From assembly GCA_015655015.1 (NCBI GenBank), contig JAATFV010000178.1, positions 1 to 64,000 on the forward strand: DNA of 64,000 nucleotides, in the 5' to 3' direction. A model generated the notes under the pieces. It did no database searches, was not told where the DNA came from, and was given only the letters and a program-made list of their open reading frames with translations. A program made the position numbers and the translations under genes. Source of the DNA: Chitinophagales bacterium (GTDB lineage Bacteria > Bacteroidota > Bacteroidia > Chitinophagales > Chitinophagaceae). Position 1 is the stretch's first letter. Each line of letters begins with the position of its first letter. Positions 55,153 to 64,000 of the stretch are shown here, one piece after another.

Positions 55153-56547
55153 ATGGTGCCTTTCCGCCCGGATTTTCGCTTTTTTTTCGCCCTCGCCCTC
55201 ACTCTTCTTATGGTCGCTCATAGGTCGACGGGTTATGGCCAGCGTACGCCTGCATCCGGAGTGGAGAATTATACCCTTAACAGGCCGGGCGTAGTCATGG
55301 TCCGGACAGAATATTCCGCGAATGTATACGTCAACAGTATGAAAATGGATAACAAGGCCTTTAATGCCTTGCTGGACTCTATACAAAAACTGGACCATGG
55401 CGGGGGAGTATCTGCCGAGCAGAAGCTGGACATCGTATTACGGGAAATGAACCTCCGCCCGGGACGTTTTTTCCAAACGACTTTTGACTATATCAAACAG
55501 GCGGAACAGATCACAGCTACCGGCAGCGGCTTCTTTATTACAGACAATGGTTATGTAGCCACCAACTGCCATCTCATCGAAAGGGACGACGCATTTATCC
55601 GCCGCCAATTCATCCTTTCGGCATTTCAGCAAATAACGGACGCCAGCATTTCCGCCCTGGAGACCTCCTGGGCTACCCGCTTCACCGAACAGCAGCGCAG
55701 CTTGCTGTACAATACCTATGCTTCCGTCTATTCCCGCCTGTTTTCCATGATCCTGTACGATTTGAAGAAGAATATATATGTCGTCTACCGCAGCGATACG
55801 GAAGACAATGGGCCCGGAAGTGAGAAAAAACCAGCCAGGGTCATTGTCAAAGGACAACCAATGCCCGGTAAGGATATTGCTATCCTGAAGATCGAGACTA
55901 ACCGGGAAATGCCTGTCTTATCCATTGCCGATGCCCGGCTGCCAAAGGTAGGGGAGCCGCTATTCGTGTACGGATACCCGGGCCCCGTCACCAACAATGA
56001 TTTTCTATCCGTTGAATCGGCCATCGAGCCGACGCTGACCACCGGCATTGTCAGCGCCCTGAAAAAATCCGTAGGCGGCTGGCCCCTGATCCAGATGGAT
56101 GCCAACATCAATCATGGCAGCAGCGGCGGGCCTGTATGCAATGAAAAAGGGGATGTGATCGGTCTCACTACCTTCGGCAGCATTGAGAATACCGGAGGCC
56201 TGGCAGCAGGATTGAACTTTGCCGTACCCGTTGCCATCCTGAGCGAATACCTGGATACAGCAGGGATCACCCCCCGGCGGGGCCGGGCTACGGAAATGTT
56301 CGCCCGGGCCACTGCCTTTTATGACGGGCAGCACTACCGGGCAGCCCTGAAAGAATTCGAGGCGCTCCGGCAGTTAAATAATTCCTATCCGGGTCTGTAT
56401 ACCTATATCAGCGATTGCAGGGATAATATCAAAAAAGGAAAGGGCAAAGGCTCCGGCCCGGTGGAACATGTCCTGCTGATTGGCTGCCTCCTTCTGTTCC
56501 TGGCAGGCGGCATCACGCTACTTTATCTCGTTCTCCCGGGAAAATAG
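55153..56547 (+). CDS. Membrane-anchored trypsin-like serine protease
   Basis: 464 residues with an N-terminal signal sequence (FFFALALTLLMVAHRSTGYG). Triad: His140 in YVATNCHLI, Asp241 in GKDIAILKI, Ser324 in NHGSSGGPV, in the DegP/HtrA order. No PDZ domain follows; instead there is a helical repeat-like segment (ATAFYDGQHYRAALKEFEAL) and a C-terminal transmembrane helix (LLIGCLLLFLAGGITLLYLVL). About 80 residues between His and Asp (ISALETSWATRF to SRLFSMILYDL) form an unusual helical insertion. Probably a periplasmic protease tethered by its C-terminus. Confidence 0.88.
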   Translation: MVPFRPDFRFFFALALTLLMVAHRSTGYGQRTPASGVENYTLNRPGVVMVRTEYSANVYVNSMKMDNKAFNALLDSIQKLDHGGGVSAEQKLDIVLREMNLRPGRFFQTTFDYIKQAEQITATGSGFFITDNGYVATNCHLIERDDAFIRRQFILSAFQQITDASISALETSWATRFTEQQRSLLYNTYASVYSRLFSMILYDLKKNIYVVYRSDTEDNGPGSEKKPARVIVKGQPMPGKDIAILKIETNREMPVLSIADARLPKVGEPLFVYGYPGPVTNNDFLSVESAIEPTLTTGIVSALKKSVGGWPLIQMDANINHGSSGGPVCNEKGDVIGLTTFGSIENTGGLAAGLNFAVPVAILSEYLDTAGITPRRGRATEMFARATAFYDGQHYRAALKEFEALRQLNNSYPGLYTYISDCRDNIKKGKGKGSGPVEHVLLIGCLLLFLAGGITLLYLVLPGK

Positions 56548-57009
56548 ATACCAGCTCAGCAGCCGGAAATTAAGGAATACATTCACGGCAATGCAGATAC
56601 CGGTCACTAAAGAGAAAATGCCCGTCGCACGCAGCAGCTTGTTAAGATCCAGGTCTTTGGCCTGAGGAGGCATTTGGGGCTGCATCAATTTGGCGATATC
56701 CTGGGTGCTTTGCAGGAGGCCGACCCCATCTCCGATATACAGAACGCCGAAGAACAGGGCGATAAATCCCATAAAGCGGATACCGACCGGTGTTTGATTG
56801 CCCAGCGGCACCGCCGGATCCTTAATGCTTTTATGCAGTTGAAGGGCCGCGTAGCTGTGTAATACGGTAACTCCCGTCAGGAACGTGATCACCAGGAAAG
56901 AAAGATTGCCGGCAAGCAGCGCCCCCAGTATTCCCATTACAGCCACCAGTCCCCATACGATCATATTAAACCACGATAAGATCGTGGACACCTTCAACAC
57001 CTTTTGCAT
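56518..57009 (-). CDS. Four-helix membrane protein of unknown function
   Basis: 163 residues from the ATG at 57009 (MQKVLKVSTILSWFN), 16 bp after the aspS stop. Four hydrophobic segments: IVWGLVAVMGILGALLAG, FLVITFLTGVTVLHSY, FMGFIALFFGVLYIGDGVG and IFSLVTGICIAVNVFLNF. No family recognised. Its last 30 bp overlap the end of the convergent protease gene, so both C-termini share DNA. Confidence 0.7.
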   Translation of the reverse strand: MQKVLKVSTILSWFNMIVWGLVAVMGILGALLAGNLSFLVITFLTGVTVLHSYAALQLHKSIKDPAVPLGNQTPVGIRFMGFIALFFGVLYIGDGVGLLQSTQDIAKLMQPQMPPQAKDLDLNKLLRATGIFSLVTGICIAVNVFLNFRLLSWYLFSRENEIK

Positions 57010-57025
57010 TACTGTTTTTTTGTTT

Positions 57026-58876
57026 TTATTGTAAACCCAGCCGGAGCTCCAGCTCCTGCAATTGCTTATCATCGATCGTACCGGGCGCATCCAGCATTAC
57101 ATCCCGGCCGCTGTTGTTCTTCGGGAATGCGATAAAATCACGGATGCTCTCACTGCCGCCAAGAATAGCGCAAAGCCGGTCAAACCCAAAGGCAATACCT
57201 CCATGCGGCGGAGCTCCATATTCAAAAGCTCCCAGCAAAAAGCCGAACTTATGCTGCGCTTCCTCCGGGCTCATACCCAGGGCCGCAAACATCTTTTCCT
57301 GCAGCTCCCGCTGGTAGATCCGGATAGAACCGCCCCCGATCTCATTCCCGTTCAATACCATGTCATAGGCGTTCGCCTTGATACGGGCATAAGGATGTTC
57401 CAGGTATCTGGCCGGATCTTCAATGGCCGGATCGTTGCCGATCATTACTTCGATGTCGGAAGGCTTGGGTGAAGTAAAAGGATGGTGACGGGCTACCCAT
57501 CGGTTGTCCTCTTCCGCATATTCGAAAAGAGGGAAGTCCAGCACCCACAATAACCTGAATTCGGTCTCCTTGCGCAGCCCCAGGCGTTTTCCCATTTCCA
57601 GGCGGAGCTCGCTCATTGCCTTGCGGGTCCTCTCTTCATATCCGGCCAGGATAAATACCAGGTCTCCGGATACAGCGCCGGCGTGGTCGGCTATTTCCTT
57701 TAGTCCTTCATTGTCGTAGAACTTATCGAAAGAGCTCTTGCAGGTACCGTCGGCATTGCATTTAATATATGCAAGACCTTTCATGCCGATCTGAGGACGC
57801 TTGACCCATTCCGTCAGCTCATCCAATTGCTTGCGCGTGTATTCACCGCATCCCGGCACGGCGATCGCCAGCACCGTTTCCGCCTGGTCAAAGACGGGAA
57901 AGGGGGACACTTCCAGGAACTTTGATACGACCGGCTTCTTAAGGGACTGGCTTCTTAGTTCGGGATACACGGAAGAAGGCGTCTTCAGGTTGGCGATCTT
58001 CATGCCAAACCGGATGTCAGGCTTATCATTCCCATAATCCCACATCGCCTGCTCCCAGCTCATTCGTTCCACCTTCTCCGTATAATGAATGCCTTTTACA
58101 GTCTTAAAAATATACTTGATCATCCCTTCGAACATCTCCAGGATGTCTTCCTGCTCTACAAAGCTCATTTCACAATCGATCTGGGTGAACTCAGGCTGAC
58201 GGTCTGCCCGAAGGTCTTCATCACGAAAACATTTCACCACCTGGTAGTAGCGGTCATACCCGCTCACCATCAGCAATTGCTTGAAAGTCTGCGGCGACTG
58301 CGGCAATGCATAGAACTGCCCCGGATTCATGCGCGACGGCACCACGAAGTCCCGGGCCCCTTCCGGGGTGGACTTGATCAGGAAAGGTGTTTCCAGGTCC
58401 ATGAAATTATTTTCGTGCAGGAAATTACGGGCCGCCCGGTTCACGGCATAACGTAATTCCAGGTTCTTCTTTATGGCGCTCCGGCGAAGATCCAGGTACC
58501 GGTATCTCATCCGCAGATCATCCCCCCCATCGGTATCATCCTGGATGGTAAAAGGAGGCGTAATGGATTTATTCAGGATAGTAAAGGACTCCACTTTTAT
58601 CTCAATGTCCCCGGTAGGGATATGGACGTTCTTATTGCTCCGTTCAGCCACTATTCCTTTCACCTGCAATACAAATTCCCTTCCAGGGGGATTTTCAGCC
58701 AGCTCTTTCGCCAATTCCTCTCCGAACAGTAATTGTGTAATGCCGTAACGGTCACGCAGGTCGACAAAAGTCATACTGCTGCCGAATTTGCGAACGGTCT
58801 GCACCCATCCTGCCAGGGTGACAGTTTTGCCAATATGTGCTGCCCTTAATTCTCCACAAGTATGAGATCGATACAT
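57026..58876 (-). CDS. aspS: Aspartyl-tRNA synthetase
   Basis: 616 residues, bacterial type. The OB-fold anticodon domain opens with [25 protein letters not shown]. Class II motifs follow: [13 protein letters not shown] (motif 1), [20 protein letters not shown] (motif 2) and [15 protein letters not shown] (motif 3). A GAD insertion lies between motifs 2 and 3. It charges tRNA-Asp. Confidence 0.98.
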   Translation of the reverse strand: MYRSHTCGELRAAHIGKTVTLAGWVQTVRKFGSSMTFVDLRDRYGITQLLFGEELAKELAENPPGREFVLQVKGIVAERSNKNVHIPTGDIEIKVESFTILNKSITPPFTIQDDTDGGDDLRMRYRYLDLRRSAIKKNLELRYAVNRAARNFLHENNFMDLETPFLIKSTPEGARDFVVPSRMNPGQFYALPQSPQTFKQLLMVSGYDRYYQVVKCFRDEDLRADRQPEFTQIDCEMSFVEQEDILEMFEGMIKYIFKTVKGIHYTEKVERMSWEQAMWDYGNDKPDIRFGMKIANLKTPSSVYPELRSQSLKKPVVSKFLEVSPFPVFDQAETVLAIAVPGCGEYTRKQLDELTEWVKRPQIGMKGLAYIKCNADGTCKSSFDKFYDNEGLKEIADHAGAVSGDLVFILAGYEERTRKAMSELRLEMGKRLGLRKETEFRLLWVLDFPLFEYAEEDNRWVARHHPFTSPKPSDIEVMIGNDPAIEDPARYLEHPYARIKANAYDMVLNGNEIGGGSIRIYQRELQEKMFAALGMSPEEAQHKFGFLLGAFEYGAPPHGGIAFGFDRLCAILGGSESIRDFIAFPKNNSGRDVMLDAPGTIDDKQLQELELRLGLQ

Positions 58877-58895
58877 TCCTTTACAGTTTTGCGGG

Positions 58896-58903
58896 CAAAG
58901 GTA
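58896..58903 (-). promoter_or_regulatory. Candidate -7 box of aspS
   Basis: Minus-strand TACCTTTG fits TAnnTTTG and lies 19 bp before the aspS ATG. No TTTG occurs at the expected -33 distance, so only half the promoter is supported. Confidence 0.4.
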
Positions 58904-58973
58904 ATTTAAAACGATTTACCGATCATATTAAGATGAGTTGTACAGGCCCGGGAATTTTGTATTTTGGGGGTTT

Positions 58974-59783
58974 ATGTCGAGTGATGCTGCCTTTATAATG
59001 GGTCTTGCCATCGCCGCCCTGATAGGGGGCCGGCTGGTTCATTTTATTTACATGTCGGGTAAAAAGAAGAAGCTGACCCGTGTCTACCAGGATAAGCACC
59101 AGGATTTCGACGGTATTCTAGCCCGGTACAACCCTTATTATAAGAGCCTGGACGGTGCAGGAAGAGATCGTTTCCTCAAGCGGGTGCTCATATTCATGGA
59201 GTTTAAGGATTTTAAATACATTGATATCGAGGCCGAGGAAAAAATGCCCCTGCTGATCAGCTCTGCCGCCATACAGCTTACATTTGGCCTGGAGAGCTTC
59301 CTGCTGGACTATTTCAAGACCATTTATATTTTAAAGGATAATTACAGGTATGGGTTATATAATGTGCCGTTTGAAGGCCATGTGGGCGATGACGGCATTT
59401 ATCTCTCCTGGAGTAATTTTATCCGGGAATTCGCGGATTATTCGGATGGGCAGAATCTGGGCCTTCATGAAATGGCTCATGCGCTTACTTATGTGAACTT
59501 CACGGTCCAGGATGGAAGAGATACCAGCTTCCATGATAAATTCACCGACTTCTCTGCCGTCGCCCGCCCTGTATTCGAGCGAATGCAGGCAGGAGAGACC
59601 ACCGTACTCGACACCTACGCCGCTACCAACTACCAGGAATTCTGGGCCGTCTGCGTGGATACTTTTTTCGAACGCCCTACTCCATTCAAACGACAGCTGC
59701 CTGAACTCTATCTTTCTCTCTGTACCCTCCTGAACCAGGATCCCCTCACCCCGGGTAAAGCCGGCCCTATTCCCGAAGGGTAA
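58974..59783 (+). CDS. MtfA-type zinc metallopeptidase, membrane-anchored, copy 1
   Basis: 269 residues from the ATG at 58974 (MSSDAAFIMGL); the tracked TTG start is 12 codons earlier. An N-terminal membrane helix (FIMGLAIAALIGGRLVHFIY) is followed by a peptidase domain with the zinc motif HEMAH (His165, Glu166, His169) and a likely third ligand in TNYQEFWAVCVDTFFE. MtfA was described as Mlc titration factor and aminopeptidase in E. coli; the E. coli protein lacks a membrane helix. A second copy follows 291 bp downstream. Confidence 0.88.
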   Translation: MSSDAAFIMGLAIAALIGGRLVHFIYMSGKKKKLTRVYQDKHQDFDGILARYNPYYKSLDGAGRDRFLKRVLIFMEFKDFKYIDIEAEEKMPLLISSAAIQLTFGLESFLLDYFKTIYILKDNYRYGLYNVPFEGHVGDDGIYLSWSNFIREFADYSDGQNLGLHEMAHALTYVNFTVQDGRDTSFHDKFTDFSAVARPVFERMQAGETTVLDTYAATNYQEFWAVCVDTFFERPTPFKRQLPELYLSLCTLLNQDPLTPGKAGPIPEG

Positions 59784-60074
59784 TGTTCCGGATATCATAT
59801 TTATGTTAAATTTCAGAATCAGCACAATATTTTTTAAAAACACAGTTGGTTAACTGTCAATCGATTATAAATGATAAGGGAAAACATTTCCCCAAGGCTT
59901 TTGATTTTTAAATATTATTTCTATCTTGTTCCCAATCCGTAATGATTCATTCCTCTTGATTAAACCCGCCTCTATCGGTTTTTCTCTCTAACCTGAAAAC
60001 CATAGTTCCGTATCCAAGTTCAATGTAAGACCCGATGATTGTAGCAAATCGTTGTTCTTGATTCAAAAAGAAAA

Positions 60075-60932
60075 ATGAACTCTATGGAACTAGTCGTCAT
60101 CTCTTCATTGGTCCTGGGCATCCTCTTACTCAACCGCCCGGTGACATTGCTTTTTCAGCGTCTTTATACAAGACATCAGTTTAAAAAATTCATCGCGAGA
60201 GAAACATTCTATCACTCTGTCGTTTCCCGTTATCTGAAATACTATAACCGGCTGAACCTGGAAGAACAACGGAAATTCCTTTTCCGCACCTGGCTATTCC
60301 AGCATTCCAGGAACTTTCATTACATAGAAGTGGAGGCGGCGGCAGAAATGCCCATCCTGGTGAGCGCCGTGGCAGTGCAGCTCACTTTCGGCCTGGAGAA
60401 GTTCAAGCTTAGCTATTTTGACGATATTTTTATCTTAAGGGATGATTACCATTATGGATTCTATTCCCGCCCCTTCATGGGACATGTGGACCAGACGGGG
60501 ATCTATTTATCCTGGGATAATTTCATCAAGGGCATTTCCGGTCAGACGCCCAATTGTAACGTCGGCCTGCATGAGATGGGACATGCCCTGACTTACGTAA
60601 ATTTCATCACCCATACGGAGGAAGACCGGCACTTTAAAAGCGAGTTCACCAATTTCTCCAAAGTAGCCCGCCCTATTTTTACTTCCATGCAGACCGGAGC
60701 TAAGAATTTACTGGGTGACTATGCCGCCACCAATTATCATGAATTCTGGGCGGTGTCGGTAGAATTATTCTTCGAGAACCCGGTTCAGTTCAGACATGAA
60801 TTGCCCGAATTATATGAAGCGATGGCCCGGGTGCTCAACCAGGACCCGCTGAACTTTACCACGGGCAGCACCACCATCATCCGCCGGATGGACTCGTCGC
60901 CATCGGCTACCAAAACATCTGCTGCGGGGTAA
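60075..60932 (+). CDS. MtfA-type zinc metallopeptidase, membrane-anchored, copy 2
   Basis: 285 residues. An N-terminal membrane helix (LVVISSLVLGILLLN) precedes the peptidase domain. Zinc motif HEMGH (His166, Glu167, His170), and TNYHEFWAVSVELFFENP matches the corresponding region of copy 1. Other shared blocks are SAVAVQLTFGLEKF and HVDQTGIYLSWDNFI, so the two genes are tandem paralogues. The 59784-60074 spacer holds no recognisable element. Confidence 0.88.
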   Translation: MNSMELVVISSLVLGILLLNRPVTLLFQRLYTRHQFKKFIARETFYHSVVSRYLKYYNRLNLEEQRKFLFRTWLFQHSRNFHYIEVEAAAEMPILVSAVAVQLTFGLEKFKLSYFDDIFILRDDYHYGFYSRPFMGHVDQTGIYLSWDNFIKGISGQTPNCNVGLHEMGHALTYVNFITHTEEDRHFKSEFTNFSKVARPIFTSMQTGAKNLLGDYAATNYHEFWAVSVELFFENPVQFRHELPELYEAMARVLNQDPLNFTTGSTTIIRRMDSSPSATKTSAAG

Positions 60933-60972
60933 ATCGGCTCAGCGCAACTGCTGACTATTTCTTACCAGCTGA

Positions 60973-61572
60973 CTATTTCCTGAATCCAATCCTTTCTCTT
61001 TCCTGCCAGGTCTTTTGCTCTGTCTTTTCATCCAAAAGGCTTTCGATGGCGTCATAGATACTATTCAACTGGGTATCATGCTCTCCCAGGCGATCCCGGA
61101 TCTCCTGCAATTGCTCTGTTATGCCCTTTCGGTTGACCGCATATTGCTTTAATGCAATAAAGGCCCGGACTACGGCAATGCTCATATTGACCGCTCTTTC
61201 ACTTTTCAATACACTGGCCAGCATGGTGACTCCGTGTTCGGTAAAGGCATAGGGCAAATAACTCTTGCCCCTGTGCTTTTTTGAACTGGTCACATTTTGT
61301 GACCAGTTGTTTTCGACCTGATTATCAATGTCTTGTATTTCTCCTGGACTGACTTTCTCAGCGGCGGTCACAAATTGTGACCGGATACCTTCCTCCCATT
61401 CCTCCGGGGTAAGTCTGAACATGAAGTCTTCCGGGAAACGATTGATATTTCGTTTGACTGCCTGATTAAAAACCTTTGTTTCTACCCCATACAGCTCAGC
61501 CAGGTCAAAATCCAACATCACTTTCTGCCCTCTTATGTCGTATATCTTATTTTGAATAATAGGTAATTCCAT
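60973..61572 (-). CDS. ORF6N-domain protein with duplicated SQxVT segment
   Basis: 199 residues. The ORF6N (KilA-N-related, phage antirepressor type) domain is clear: IYDIRGQKVMLDFDLAELYGVETKVFNQAVKRNINRFPEDFMFRLT and YLPYAFTEHGVTMLASVLKSERA. The usual RSQFVTS element appears twice, as RSQFVTAAEK and WSQNVTSSKK, separated by an unusual acidic insert (SPGEIQDIDNQVENN). A coiled-coil-like tail (GITEQLQEIRDRLGEHDTQLNSIYDAIESLL) follows. Chromosomal ORF6N proteins are often solitary; none of the neighbours is phage-like. Confidence 0.88.
   Translation of the reverse strand: MELPIIQNKIYDIRGQKVMLDFDLAELYGVETKVFNQAVKRNINRFPEDFMFRLTPEEWEEGIRSQFVTAAEKVSPGEIQDIDNQVENNWSQNVTSSKKHRGKSYLPYAFTEHGVTMLASVLKSERAVNMSIAVVRAFIALKQYAVNRKGITEQLQEIRDRLGEHDTQLNSIYDAIESLLDEKTEQKTWQERERIGFRK
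61284..61383. repeat. Two GGTCACA/TGTGACC palindromes inside the ORF6N gene
   Basis: AACTGGTCACA-TTT-TGTGACCAGTT (61284-61308) has 11-bp perfect arms, and CGGTCACAAATTGTGACCG (61365-61383) has 9-bp arms. Both encode the duplicated SQxVT peptide segment. Confidence 0.75.
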
Positions 61573-61612
61573 AGTGTTACGGTTTGCGTAATAAATGTAG
61601 GAATATTCCTTT

Positions 61613-62725
61613 TTATTTCCGGCTCAAAATTCCGCTGAACCTATTTACATCGGCATCAGGCCGTATGGGAATTCCTTTCGTAATAAACTGCACCAGCTGA
61701 TAGGCAAAATAAGGTGCGAGAGAACAGCCCTTCGTCCCCATTCCGTTCAGTATGCCAACAGCAGGATACAAAGGATGAAAGCCGACAAATGGCCGGCGCT
61801 CCAGGGTTGCAGGCCGCACCGAGGCGATATGCTCCACTGTCTTAAACGGGACCTTCAGCCACTCGTGCAGAATAGCCTCCGTTTTTTCCCGGAAGGCCGC
61901 CGTAGGCTGCCCGTGATCGAACGCCCATTCATGGGAGGCTCCTACCCAATACAGATCCTCCTTCCAGGGCGCGATACTGATCCCCTTCTTAAAAACAGTC
62001 TGTATCTGTGGGAACTCCCTGCTGCCGGCCCCTTCCGCATGGGACAGCCCAGGCATCTCCACGATCAGGGCTTCTCCCTTGTTGGGGGCAAATGGCAGCC
62101 TGGAAAAATAGGGGTTGGTAAAACTTTCAATGCCATCGCAAAAGATCACTTGCCCGGCATGGATATCCCGGTAATGGATTTTTGATCCAGGCCGGTCCGG
62201 AAAGCCCTCCACGATCAGATCTTCCGGGTCAAATCTTTCTTCCAGCAATACTCCTTTCTCCGATATCCTTTTGCGGCTGCCGGCCAGCAGTCCCGGAAGG
62301 TCCACCAGGTAACAGGGGCTGATCGATCCATAGCCAAGCCCGTAACGGAAAAATTCATCATAGGCGTGCTCATCCGGGGGCAATTGTAAATAAGAAGGGT
62401 CCTCTTCAAACCGTTTTAAAAAAGCCAGGCGCATTTGTGCGGTAGGAAAAAAATCCACCAGCGTCGCTGGTTGCATGCAGGTGATGCGCAGGGCCTGCCC
62501 CATCTGCCGGTAAGCCTCTTCCGCAAAAGGCAGGAGCTCATCGATCATCCAGGTGGTAACGATCCGTCTCCCGGTGACGGGATTGATAAGGCCTGCCGCA
62601 GCCTTCGAAGCCGTATAAGGCCTCGCCTCGTCGATCACCACGAAAGACAGCCCCGCCTGCTCCAGCCACCAGCTTAAGAATGTCCCGCAAATGCCCTGAC
62701 CCACCATCAATACATCTGTTCTCAT
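61613..62725 (-). CDS. FAD-dependent oxidoreductase, D-amino-acid-oxidase (DAO) family
   Basis: 370 residues. N-terminal FAD motif VLMVGQGICGTFLSWWLEQAG, followed by SKAAAGLINPVTGRR, a common DAO feature; the C-terminal FAD-contact region is SVRPATLERRPFVGFHP with LNGMGTKGCSLAPYFA. It probably oxidises a secondary amine or amino acid; the substrate cannot be assigned. It lies between ORF6N and macroglobulin genes on the same strand. Confidence 0.87.
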   Translation of the reverse strand: MRTDVLMVGQGICGTFLSWWLEQAGLSFVVIDEARPYTASKAAAGLINPVTGRRIVTTWMIDELLPFAEEAYRQMGQALRITCMQPATLVDFFPTAQMRLAFLKRFEEDPSYLQLPPDEHAYDEFFRYGLGYGSISPCYLVDLPGLLAGSRKRISEKGVLLEERFDPEDLIVEGFPDRPGSKIHYRDIHAGQVIFCDGIESFTNPYFSRLPFAPNKGEALIVEMPGLSHAEGAGSREFPQIQTVFKKGISIAPWKEDLYWVGASHEWAFDHGQPTAAFREKTEAILHEWLKVPFKTVEHIASVRPATLERRPFVGFHPLYPAVGILNGMGTKGCSLAPYFAYQLVQFITKGIPIRPDADVNRFSGILSRK

Positions 62726-62772
62726 ATTCCTATTATATCAGCTATTCCTATTGTATCAGGGAGCTTCCCATA

Positions 62773-64000
62773 TTATTCATTATTACGCGCTTCCACACTC
62801 ACCCGGACCCCTTCGCTGTGGAAGGCGAACTCGGGCGCATACATACATTCAATACCTGTGATCCCATTGCTGAAATTCCCTATCTGGCTAACAAACAAAG
62901 GATATTCAAAGATATAAGTTCCCCGGGGCAGGCGCGAAAAAAAGAAATCCGTGCTCACATCTTTCGTGCTTTCATAATAACCTAACCCGCCCTGCCATTT
63001 GTACCCGCTTAACACGTTCACAGGTTCCATGCAGGCGGCGCGCGTATCCTTCATATGTACATATTCCAGGTCCCGGTCTGCCTGTAATTCGATCCTGATC
63101 TTTACCTTGTCTCCAACGTGCAGGGTCCCATTCTCTGCCACCGGCTCCAGCACGGGCCCCCGGTCTGTATTTCTTTCCACGAATATTTTTTTCATCAGCC
63201 TGAGCGCGGCTGTGGGGCCTCCCGGCGGTGTGATCCTGTCCAGGTTCTCAAAATACTGCCAGTACACAGCTCCCCAGGCGGGAGTGCCGGCGGCTCTAAT
63301 CCCTGTCCCTGCATCCCCTTTGCTTCCGGGCGTTTGGTCCCTTTCACTTCCGGATGCAGGCGTTTTCTCCGGCCGGGAAGACATCGTAACCGTAATATTG
63401 CCCATGGATGCATTTACAAAAGGTCCGTCAAATACTTTTTTGAAATAACCGGTGCCTGCTTCTCCTGCCGAAGTGACGGTCTTTTCACCCAGCCGGATTG
63501 TTACGTCTTTTTCGGTATGCAGCCAGTCCCCGCCTTCCAGCAGCAATGCATAACAGGCATCAGCAGTCGCCTTTGTCGTCGTCCAGCTATGGGTCTGTTT
63601 TTGCTTCAGCAGCCAGGTGCGAAGATCTCTGTCGATGGCAGCATTCCCGCTGATCTCATGGAAGGCCTCGATCAACAGGGATTGCATTTCAACAGGCGCC
63701 TGATACCAGTAATACCCGCCCTCCATTCCCTTCCAGTACATGCCTTTTTCGGCATCCCGGATGGCATTTTGCTGCAGAGAAGCCATTATATCCTTAGCAG
63801 TCCGTATATCTCCTGTTCTGTACAAGGCCAGTGCGATCATGCCCTGCATATATTTGCTGGTCTGAAGCCATACCTGCTGCGCCTGTTTCCGGTAGTAATT
63901 GACTGCCGGAAATACATCTCCCGGGATACCATTGTCGCTAAAAGAGCTCCGCATATACAGATATTGAACCGCCAGCTCTCCGATCCATCCGCCTCCTTTG
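62773..64000 (-). CDS. Alpha-2-macroglobulin family protein, C-terminal part (cut by window end)
   Basis: The reading frame stays open to the window edge, so the gene continues beyond 64000; the ATG at 63954 is internal. Visible are the helical bundle region (GGGWIGELAVQYLY, ADACYALLLEGGDWL), the segment AWGAVYWQYFENLDRI, and the receptor-like C-terminal domain (GDKVKIRIELQADRDLEYVHMKDTRAACMEPVNVLSGY, FEYPLFVSQIGNFSNGI) of bacterial YfaS-like macroglobulins. These large periplasmic proteins act as protease traps. A Ser/Thr/Gly/Pro-rich loop (about 210-235 of the tracked frame) is not typical. Confidence 0.88.
   Translation of the reverse strand, partial: KGGGWIGELAVQYLYMRSSFSDNGIPGDVFPAVNYYRKQAQQVWLQTSKYMQGMIALALYRTGDIRTAKDIMASLQQNAIRDAEKGMYWKGMEGGYYWYQAPVEMQSLLIEAFHEISGNAAIDRDLRTWLLKQKQTHSWTTTKATADACYALLLEGGDWLHTEKDVTIRLGEKTVTSAGEAGTGYFKKVFDGPFVNASMGNITVTMSSRPEKTPASGSERDQTPGSKGDAGTGIRAAGTPAWGAVYWQYFENLDRITPPGGPTAALRLMKKIFVERNTDRGPVLEPVAENGTLHVGDKVKIRIELQADRDLEYVHMKDTRAACMEPVNVLSGYKWQGGLGYYESTKDVSTDFFFSRLPRGTYIFEYPLFVSQIGNFSNGITGIECMYAPEFAFHSEGVRVSVEARNNE

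Overview
The window is a chromosomal segment of a Bacteroidota bacterium, most likely family Chitinophagaceae (inference). The reasons are two FecI sigma / FecR anti-sigma / SusC / SusD blocks, SusC proteins with an N-terminal STN domain, a type IX secretion C-terminal domain protein, GldA/GldFG-like and GldL-like proteins, LytS/LytTR signalling, and several promoters of the Bacteroidota form TTTG-N20/21-TAnnTTTG. Base composition is mid-range throughout, except bases 1-745. That stretch is markedly GC-rich, has no convincing gene, and looks foreign or like an assembly junction.

Layout. 746-4397 (-): a five-gene operon of ArsR, SRPBCC, DoxX-like, AraC and FAD monooxygenase, with a complete promoter carrying two GTAG-N8-CTAC operators. 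4430-4935: a 20-bp tandem array and a manganese-type cupin. 5157-8320 (+): LytS-type kinase, LytTR regulator, a putative outer-membrane protein and a small conserved protein. 8552-20251 (+): block A, FecI-FecR-SusC-SusD, three TlpA-like thioredoxins (one lacking the first active-site cysteine), a lipoprotein and a lipoprotein amidase. 20915-31365 (+): block B, FecI-FecR-SusC-SusD, then a GldA-like ATPase and a GldF/GldG fusion permease. 31429-35977 (-): secreted nuclease, GlxA-type regulator, GldL-like mini protein, a PadR-associated membrane protein with its PadR regulator, and a hydrolase. 36071-38389 (+): DinB and an ABC exporter. 38460-45229 (-): a GNAT enzyme, then a methionine operon (MetB-like, MetY, MetX, a frameshifted small gene, homoserine dehydrogenase) behind a SAM-I riboswitch with a visible terminator and antiterminator. 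45497-64000: DUF4382 lipoprotein, orphan AbiEi-like antitoxin with duplicated operators, uvrA, 5'-nucleotidase, a T9SS mini protein, an outer-membrane barrel, an ElaA-type acetyltransferase, rarA, a membrane-anchored trypsin-like protease, aspS, two MtfA-type metallopeptidases, an ORF6N protein, a DAO-family oxidoreductase and the C-terminal part of an alpha-2-macroglobulin.

How genes work together. Blocks A and B each look like a cell-surface signalling and uptake unit: the SusC STN domain signals through FecR to release FecI. Block A adds periplasmic redox proteins and block B adds an inner-membrane ABC system. The methionine operon encodes homoserine formation, its acetylation, and direct or trans-sulfurylation under SAM control. 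The ArsR and PadR units share one design, with inverted-repeat operator arms placed between the -33 and -7 boxes and over the start site.

The most unusual signal is a set of short tandem arrays with unrelated sequences but similar unit length (20, 22, 24 and 21 bp, plus a weak 17-20 bp one). They lie in intergenic spaces, several carry small palindromes, and two 18-bp in-frame expansions occur inside genes. No CRISPR array, insertion sequence, tRNA or rRNA gene was recognised. All assignments rest on reading motifs by eye; no database search was run.
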